A DNA stretch of 11,343 nucleotides from JBJXFK01 sp046155505 (lineage in GTDB: Bacteria; Planctomycetota; Phycisphaerae; UBA1845; Fen-1342). Where the stretch lies: positions 1 through 11,343 of the forward strand of contig JBJXFK010000075.1 of assembly GCA_046155505.1 (NCBI GenBank), in the 5' to 3' direction. Positions within the stretch are counted from its first letter, which is position 1; the number at the start of each line of letters is the position of its first letter. Under the pieces are notes generated by a model, which was not told the DNA's origin, did no database searches, and saw only the letters and a list, made by a program, of their open reading frames with translations. This document shows positions 7,210 to 11,343 of the stretch, piece after piece. The position numbers were made by a program, and so were the translations under genes.

Positions 7210-7258
7210 CGTTAGCGAGCCGCCGATCGGCGAGACGTCGGCGCTTCAGGGGATTCCA

Positions 7259-8197
7259 TTGAATCGAATCTTGGCAGCGGTCTGCTCAAGCGCGCTGGCG
7301 CTGCGCGCCCTCGCTGCGTCCGAAGTACTCGTCTCGTCTCGCTTCACCGACAACATTCTTCGCTACAACGCCGATACCGGCGCGTTCTTGGGCGTCTTCG
7401 CAAGCGGACCCGAACTCGACAACCCCAACGGAATTGCGCTTGGTCCGGACGGCAACCTGTACGTCGGACTGGGCGACGCGGGCGCAATCCTGCGTTATCA
7501 CGGGCAGACCGGCGCGTTTCTCGATACCTTCGTGCCCGCCGGCTCAAACGGCTTGCAAAGTGTGCGCGATATCGTTTTCGGCCCCGACGGCGACCTCTAC
7601 GCCGCATCCGGTGCGAACGACCGCGTGCTGCGATTCGACGGCGTGAGCGGCGCATTCGAGGGCGTGGCCGCAATCGGCGACGGACTCGACGGTCCCGTAG
7701 GCCTCGCGTTTTCGCCCGCGGGCGAGTTATTCGTGGCCGGAGCGCTGAGCAACCGCGTGTACGCATATCGCGACGGTGTCTTTCAGCGCTCGTTCGATGC
7801 CGGCGCGACACACAGCAACGCCGTCGGTCTGGCGTTCAATTCGGCTGGTCGCCTGCTGGTCTCTCAGTCGGTGACCAACGAAGTGCTCGCATTTGACCCG
7901 CTGAGCGGTGCGTTTCAGGGAGTGTTCGCCAGCGGTGGGCTGAATATCCCGATTTACATGAACATGGACGACGCCGGCAACCTATGGGTCGGTTCGTTTG
8001 GGAATAATCGAGTAAGAAAGTTCGACGGCCTAACCGGCGTTTCGCTTGGAGTTGCGATCGCAGGCGGCGCGGGCGGCCTGAGCGGCACGCATGACATCGT
8101 GTTCATTCCGGAACCGACGACGGCGATCGGCGTGTTGGCGGGTGGCGCTCTTTGGCTCCTACGACGGAGAAACGACGCCGGAGCCACGTCTGATTGA
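7259..8197 (+). CDS. secreted NHL/SMP-30-like beta-propeller protein with PEP-CTERM sorting signal
   Basis: This is a 312-residue protein. Residues 1-21 are a Sec signal peptide (MNRILAAVCSSALALRALAA). Residues about 24-265 hold around six repeated blades of the NHL/beta-propeller kind, each with a pattern such as NPNGIALGPDGNLYVG, VRDIVFGPDGDLYAA, PVGLAFSPAGELFVA and a strand like NRVYAY or DRVLRF; such propellers usually form a binding platform. The tail is IPEPTTAIGVLAGGALWLLRRR: Pro-Glu-Pro at 284-286, a membrane segment and an Arg cluster, the PEP-CTERM signal processed by exosortase. The TTG start is inferred from AGGGG six nt upstream and from the signal peptide; the same frame is open far upstream but overlaps the AsmA-like gene. 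A ligand cannot be predicted. The organism should encode an exosortase elsewhere. It converges with the BaiN-type flavoprotein gene. Confidence 0.88.
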   Translation: MNRILAAVCSSALALRALAASEVLVSSRFTDNILRYNADTGAFLGVFASGPELDNPNGIALGPDGNLYVGLGDAGAILRYHGQTGAFLDTFVPAGSNGLQSVRDIVFGPDGDLYAASGANDRVLRFDGVSGAFEGVAAIGDGLDGPVGLAFSPAGELFVAGALSNRVYAYRDGVFQRSFDAGATHSNAVGLAFNSAGRLLVSQSVTNEVLAFDPLSGAFQGVFASGGLNIPIYMNMDDAGNLWVGSFGNNRVRKFDGLTGVSLGVAIAGGAGGLSGTHDIVFIPEPTTAIGVLAGGALWLLRRRNDAGATSD

Positions 8198-8229
8198 GCT
8201 CTGCGGGTGGCGGCGATCGGTGGCAGAGC
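8198..8229 (+). terminator. weak hairpin just after the PEP-CTERM gene
   Basis: GCTCTGC (8198-8204) and GCAGAGC (8223-8229) can form a 7-bp stem with an 18-nt loop, starting directly after the stop codon. It is followed by GAAAAGCTGTC, so there is no T-tract. Position fits a terminator; the structure is modest. Confidence 0.3.
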
Positions 8230-8347
8230 GAAAAGCTGTCGCGTTGGTCGCCCGACGCAGCTAGACATTCTGGTTCGGAATTTGGTTTGAAACGCTGCGC
8301 CGTTTCCGCGACGCGCGCTTGCGAGCGATACGCCGTCGCTGCTGGTG

Positions 8348-8397
8348 CCACATTGTGGAAAGGGCATATGCGTGCCCAATCCAAGATCCAAAATCGC
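8348..8397. repeat. intergenic small hairpins and degenerate heptanucleotide units
   Basis: The 251-bp gap between convergent genes contains a CCACA-T-TGTGG hairpin (8348-8358), a GGGCA/TGCCC hairpin (8362-8377), and three degenerate 7-nt units (CAATCCA, AGATCCA, AAATCGC; 8377-8397). On the minus strand the second hairpin is followed by TTTCC, so it could serve as a weak terminator for the flavoprotein gene, which stops at 8449. The heptad pattern recalls the short tandem repeats found at 9842-9876. Confidence 0.4.
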
Positions 8398-8448
8398 AGG
8401 CGCGTCGGCGAAGACACACTCGCGTCGCTAGTCTGTTTAATCACGCTG

Positions 8449-9702
8449 CTACCCTTGCCGAGCCGCGGTGGCCAGCGCCCGACCCGCAACCAGGCCGCCC
8501 GCCCAGGCCCACTGAAAGTTGAACCCGCCGATGCGCCCATCGACATCCAAGATTTCGCCGACGAGATACAGGCTTGGGCAGACGCGCGATTCCATCGTCG
8601 CCGCGTTGATTTCATCCAGCGGCACGCCGCCCGCGGTGACTTCGGCGTAGCCATATCCGCGGCTGTCGCGAATCGGCAGTGGCCACTCCAGCAGGGCGTG
8701 CAGCAGCGTTCGCCGCGATTCGCGCGATAGATGAGCCAGCGGCGTGCGTGGCTCGAGCTTCGCCGCAGCGAGCAAGGCGTCGATGAAGCGCGTCGGCAGG
8801 TTTTCGGCCAGCGTCGCGGCCAGCAGCGACCGCGGCCGCGCCGCCGTGAGGTCGATCAACCACGTCTCCGCCGACTCGAACGAATGCTCCGGCAGAAAGC
8901 TCGCCGTCACAGCGATCGCGCGGCCATGCAACCGGGCGGCGTGCCACACGCGCGAGGCGTTCATCGCCACCGGCCCGCTGATGCCGAAGTGCGTCCACAG
9001 CAACGATCCGCGCAGCCGCTCCGGTTTTTCGCCCGCGACGCGCAGGCAAATCTCGACATCGAGCGAAATGCCGCTCAATCCGGCGTGAAAATCGCCGTCT
9101 AGAAGCAGCGGTACGAGCGCCGGTGTGCGCGGGACGAGCGAGTGCCCAAGCGCCTCGGCGATCGAGTATCCAAATCCGTCGCTCCCTGTCTTGGGCAGCG
9201 ACAACCCGCCGGTGGCCAGCACGCAACGTCGCGAGATCAACTCGCCATGCGAGGTCTCGATGGTAAATCGCCACGCATCGCCGTCACCGCCGACGCGCAC
9301 GCCGCTGACGCGATGATCGCTGCGAATCTCGACGCCGACGCGCTGCGCCTCGGCGAGCAGAGCGGCGAGCACGGTCTTGGCCGAGTTCGAATCCGGGAAA
9401 TACTTGCCGTTCTCTTCGATGTGCAGCGAAACGCCGATCTCGTGAAAAAACGCGAGCGTCTCATCGCGCGGGAGCGCCGCCAATACGCGGCGAATGGTGT
9501 TTCGACTGCCGCCCCAATAGTCGTCGGGCGTCACGCGCTCATTGGAAACATTGCACCGCCCGCCGCCGCTGACGAGAATCTTAGCCCCGATCTTCTTCGC
9601 GCCGTCGAGCGCGACGACGCGCAACCCCGGCGAATGCCGCCCGGCAAAAATCGCCGTCGCGAGCCCCGCGGCCCCGCACCCGATGATGGCGACGTCGATC
9701 AC
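8449..9702 (-). CDS. BaiN/RdsA family (HI0933-like) NAD(P)/FAD-dependent oxidoreductase
   Basis: This is a 417-residue cytoplasmic flavoprotein, close to the usual length of the HI0933/YhiN family. It opens with the Rossmann FAD-binding fold, IIGCGAAGLATAIFA (GxGxxG at 8-13). It carries the family signatures GAKILVSGGGRCNVSN (39-54), ENGKYFPDSNSAKTV (97-111), ATGGLSLPKTGSDGFGY in the middle, and GEILDVDGRIGGFNFQWAWA with a following AGGLVAGRALA near the C-terminus, where the second FAD contact lies. The bile-acid enzyme BaiN belongs here, but most members have no known substrate, so the specific reaction is unknown. The start is the GTG at 9702, with only a weak GAGTGA upstream; it gives the expected N-terminus one residue before the Rossmann strand. 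The gap behind its start contains the 26-bp hairpin repeats. Confidence 0.92.
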   Translation of the reverse strand: MIDVAIIGCGAAGLATAIFAGRHSPGLRVVALDGAKKIGAKILVSGGGRCNVSNERVTPDDYWGGSRNTIRRVLAALPRDETLAFFHEIGVSLHIEENGKYFPDSNSAKTVLAALLAEAQRVGVEIRSDHRVSGVRVGGDGDAWRFTIETSHGELISRRCVLATGGLSLPKTGSDGFGYSIAEALGHSLVPRTPALVPLLLDGDFHAGLSGISLDVEICLRVAGEKPERLRGSLLWTHFGISGPVAMNASRVWHAARLHGRAIAVTASFLPEHSFESAETWLIDLTAARPRSLLAATLAENLPTRFIDALLAAAKLEPRTPLAHLSRESRRTLLHALLEWPLPIRDSRGYGYAEVTAGGVPLDEINAATMESRVCPSLYLVGEILDVDGRIGGFNFQWAWAGGLVAGRALATAARQG

Positions 9703-9729
9703 GATTCACTCGCGTGAAATGAAATGAAC

Positions 9730-9807
9730 GGAGCGGGTTAGGAAACCCGCTCCACAATGGCAGGTTGCAAACCTGCCCCACATTGGCAGGATTCAAACCT
9801 GTCCCAC
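9730..9807. repeat. three tandem 26-bp hairpin repeats
   Basis: Three head-to-tail units of exactly 26 bp occupy 9730-9755, 9756-9781 and 9782-9807, each ending in CCAC on the plus strand. Unit 1 is a perfect 10-bp hairpin, GGAGCGGGTT (9730-9739) / AACCCGCTCC (9744-9753). Unit 2 pairs GGCAGGTT with AACCTGCC (8 bp). Unit 3 pairs GGCAGG with CCTGTC, one pair being G-T. Stem sequences differ between units but stay paired. The cluster lies in the gap between the flavoprotein start (9702) and the Gfo/Idh gene stop (9879). Sequences of this kind recur between genes in planctomycete genomes to my recollection, which I cannot verify here. It may be a mobile or folding element, or a terminator for the Gfo/Idh gene. 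Confidence 0.8.
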
Positions 9808-9841
9808 GATCAGACGATGCGTGTGGCAAAGTGCGTCTTCC

Positions 9842-9876
9842 ACTCGCTACTCGCTATTCGATACTCGCTACTCACC
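9842..9876. repeat. heptanucleotide tandem repeat, 5 units
   Basis: Five 7-nt units, ACTCGCT, ACTCGCT, ATTCGAT, ACTCGCT and ACTCACC, run from 9842 to 9876. The array ends two bases before the complement of the Gfo/Idh stop codon at 9879-9881. It is a short intergenic tandem repeat, similar in period to the degenerate units at 8377-8397. No coding role is visible. Confidence 0.8.
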
Positions 9877-9878
9877 CC

Positions 9879-11249
9879 CTACGCCTTGAACTCTTCCGGC
9901 TTGAAGTCATACCGCTTCCCGCTCTCCACCGCATCATTCGCCCGCAAGACCGCCACCGCCGTCTCGTACGCAACTTCCGACGGACAACTCAGCGGCGTAC
10001 CCGTGCGGATCGCGTTGAAGAAATTCTCCAGATGCAATTGATGCACCGGCTTGGCCGCTTCGGCCATCAGCCGCTCGCCCTCGGCCGTGCGCTTGCCGCT
10101 CGGGTCCAGCGTCTCGCCGATCTTTAGCGTGATCGCGTCGCGGCCCATGCTCTCGATCTTCTCGCTCTCGTTTTCCCACTCGCGCTTCGCCGCCGCCACT
10201 TCGCGATAGAGCTGCCCGACTCGCGAATCCTCGCTGACCACCATCGAGCCTTCGGTACCCATAAACGTCTCGAAGAACCCGCCGTGGCTGGTCGTGTTCA
10301 GCACCTGATAAAACGCCCGCACCGGCCCGCTCGGCGTCGCGTATTCATAGATGCTCATCACGTTGTCATACCACTCACGGCCCGGAAAGTGATCCGCGCC
10401 GCCGCTGGCCATCACGCTCTTGGGATTGGTCTTCAAAATCCAGCTAAACACGTCGACCTGATGACTGCCGAGGTCGGCCATCGCGCCGCCGGAGAATTTC
10501 TTGAACCAGCGCCAATTGCGGAATCGGTCCATCGAGTCATAGCCATATTTTTTGAGCAGGTCGTCGGTCATCTCCTCGCCCTTGGGCCAGCCTTGTTCCT
10601 CAATGCGGGCGCGGTTCCACTGTCCGTTGCAGTGCGTGATCTTGCCCAGCACCTTGTCGTTTTCGATCAGCTTCATGGCGTGCCAATAACGCGGATTGCT
10701 GCGCCGCTGATGGCCGATTTGCAGCAGCTTCTTGGTCTCGCGCGCCGCGAGCACCATCGCCTTGCAGTTCTCAAGATTGTTGGCCATCTCTTTTTCGCAG
10801 TAGACATGCTTGCCGGCCTTCAAACACGCGATCGTATGCTCGGCGTGCATCCAGTCGGCGCTGCCGACGAGCACCGCGTCGAGGTTTTTTTCCTTGGCCA
10901 GCATCTCCTGATAGTCGGCGTAGGTCGTCACCGGCTGGTCATACTTCTTCAGAATGTTCGCGGCGTATTTCTGGTGATAGCCCCAGATGTCGCAGATCGC
11001 GACGAACTTCACGCCTTCGATCTTCAGGCAGTTATTCAGCAGATTGCGGCCCTGGCTGCCGACGCCGATCATCGCGATCGTCAGTTCGTCGTTTGCGCCT
11101 TTGCGCTCGGCGGCCTCTTGTGCCCAGACGGCGGGATTGATCATCAGCCCCGCGCCGAGCATGGCGGCGGATTGCACGAAGCCGCGGCGGGACATTTCGA
11201 CAGTGCTTTTCTCCGGCGAGCCAGCGGCATTGAAATCAGACGCGGACAT
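9879..11249 (-). CDS. Tat-exported Gfo/Idh/MocA family oxidoreductase
   Basis: This is a 456-residue NAD(P)-dependent sugar-type dehydrogenase predicted to be exported folded by the Tat pathway: SRRGFVQ (20-26) is a twin-arginine motif followed by a hydrophobic stretch to VWAQEA. The dinucleotide-binding loop GVGSQGR is at 62-68, and VAICDIWG (83-90) ends the second strand. The conserved EKP motif appears as CEKEMA (151-156): the catalytic-type Lys153 is kept but Pro is Glu. DLGSHQVDVFSWIL (259-272) is the C-terminal domain signature with a likely active-site His263. The ATG at 11249 follows AGGGG at a 7-nt distance and gives the Tat signal; the frame is open 28 codons further but that extension lacks support. 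Such secreted dehydrogenases are abundant in Planctomycetota and are usually linked to polysaccharide or inositol catabolism. The substrate cannot be read from the sequence. Confidence 0.93.
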   Translation of the reverse strand: MSASDFNAAGSPEKSTVEMSRRGFVQSAAMLGAGLMINPAVWAQEAAERKGANDELTIAMIGVGSQGRNLLNNCLKIEGVKFVAICDIWGYHQKYAANILKKYDQPVTTYADYQEMLAKEKNLDAVLVGSADWMHAEHTIACLKAGKHVYCEKEMANNLENCKAMVLAARETKKLLQIGHQRRSNPRYWHAMKLIENDKVLGKITHCNGQWNRARIEEQGWPKGEEMTDDLLKKYGYDSMDRFRNWRWFKKFSGGAMADLGSHQVDVFSWILKTNPKSVMASGGADHFPGREWYDNVMSIYEYATPSGPVRAFYQVLNTTSHGGFFETFMGTEGSMVVSEDSRVGQLYREVAAAKREWENESEKIESMGRDAITLKIGETLDPSGKRTAEGERLMAEAAKPVHQLHLENFFNAIRTGTPLSCPSEVAYETAVAVLRANDAVESGKRYDFKPEEFKA

Positions 11250-11305
11250 GCGAGTTCCCCTGTTGATTGCGGCGAATCTGCCCCAGATACGAATCGACCC
11301 AGAGG

Positions 11306-11333
11306 AATGTATCACGCGCGGCGGCGGATTCAA
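11306..11333 (-). promoter_or_regulatory. candidate sigma-70 promoter of the Gfo/Idh gene
   Basis: On the minus strand TTGAAT (11328-11333) and TACATT (11306-11311) are separated by 16 nt, each matching four of six consensus bases. The -10 box lies about 57 nt upstream of the ATG at 11249, which leaves room for a short leader with the AGGGG ribosome-binding site. Sequence beyond 11343 is not available, so an upstream operon partner cannot be ruled out. Confidence 0.35.
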
Positions 11334-11343
11334 AGACGCGAGA

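Noticed and set aside
6365..7258. Long N-terminal extension of the PEP-CTERM protein
   Set aside because: The extension is an Arg-rich shadow of the AsmA-like gene in another frame. The TTG at 7259 has a ribosome-binding site and starts a signal peptide.
9720..9880. CRISPR array at the repeat cluster
   Set aside because: The units are directly adjacent 26-bp hairpins without spacers, there are only three copies, and no cas gene is present.
1..11343. Defence island, phage or transposon
   Set aside because: No nuclease, helicase, reverse transcriptase, integrase, transposase or toxin-antitoxin pair could be recognised in either strand.

Overview
The window is GC-rich DNA, almost certainly from a member of the Planctomycetota, perhaps Phycisphaerae-like. 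Evidence for this is a PEP-CTERM beta-propeller, a Tat-exported Gfo/Idh/MocA dehydrogenase, a beta-helix protein with a choice-of-anchor-Q type end and a Cys-TM-Arg tail, and a paralog-rich style of envelope lipoproteins. The assignment is an inference from gene style; there is no rRNA or other phylogenetic marker apart from a partial tmRNA.

Layout. Positions 1-362 (+) hold the 3' part of a highly structured RNA ending in a tRNA-like T-arm and acceptor strand. This is best read as tmRNA (ssrA), with its 5' end lost at the window edge. A long hairpin at 460-493 terminates the leftward gene 530-2149, an exported parallel beta-helix protein. Upstream of it, and also leftward, is a two-domain 6-pyruvoyl-tetrahydropterin synthase family enzyme (2344-3150). 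A 13-bp perfect inverted repeat follows, then two leftward lipoprotein genes that look like one operon: an OmpA-like lipoprotein (4914-5429), then a TPR lipoprotein with a Thr/Asp-rich tail (3360-4856). Divergent from them, across a short AT-rich patch, is a rightward membrane-anchored AsmA-like protein (5571-7085), followed by a rightward PEP-CTERM NHL/beta-propeller protein (7259-8197). Two leftward genes end the window: a BaiN/RdsA (HI0933-type) flavoprotein (8449-9702) and a secreted Gfo/Idh/MocA oxidoreductase (9879-11249). Between these two lies a cluster of short repeats: three tandem 26-bp hairpin units and five heptanucleotide units.

Functionally the window is mostly chromosomal housekeeping and envelope genes. 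At least six of the eight proteins are predicted to be exported or membrane-anchored, by Sec, lipoprotein, Tat or a signal anchor. No transposase, integrase, phage gene, CRISPR array or recognisable defence system is present. The most notable points are the 26-bp hairpin repeats with compensatory stem changes, the tandem PTPS protein whose N-terminal copy has lost its catalytic residues, a tmRNA whose tag frame does not look canonical, and two different C-terminal sorting tails within 8 kb.
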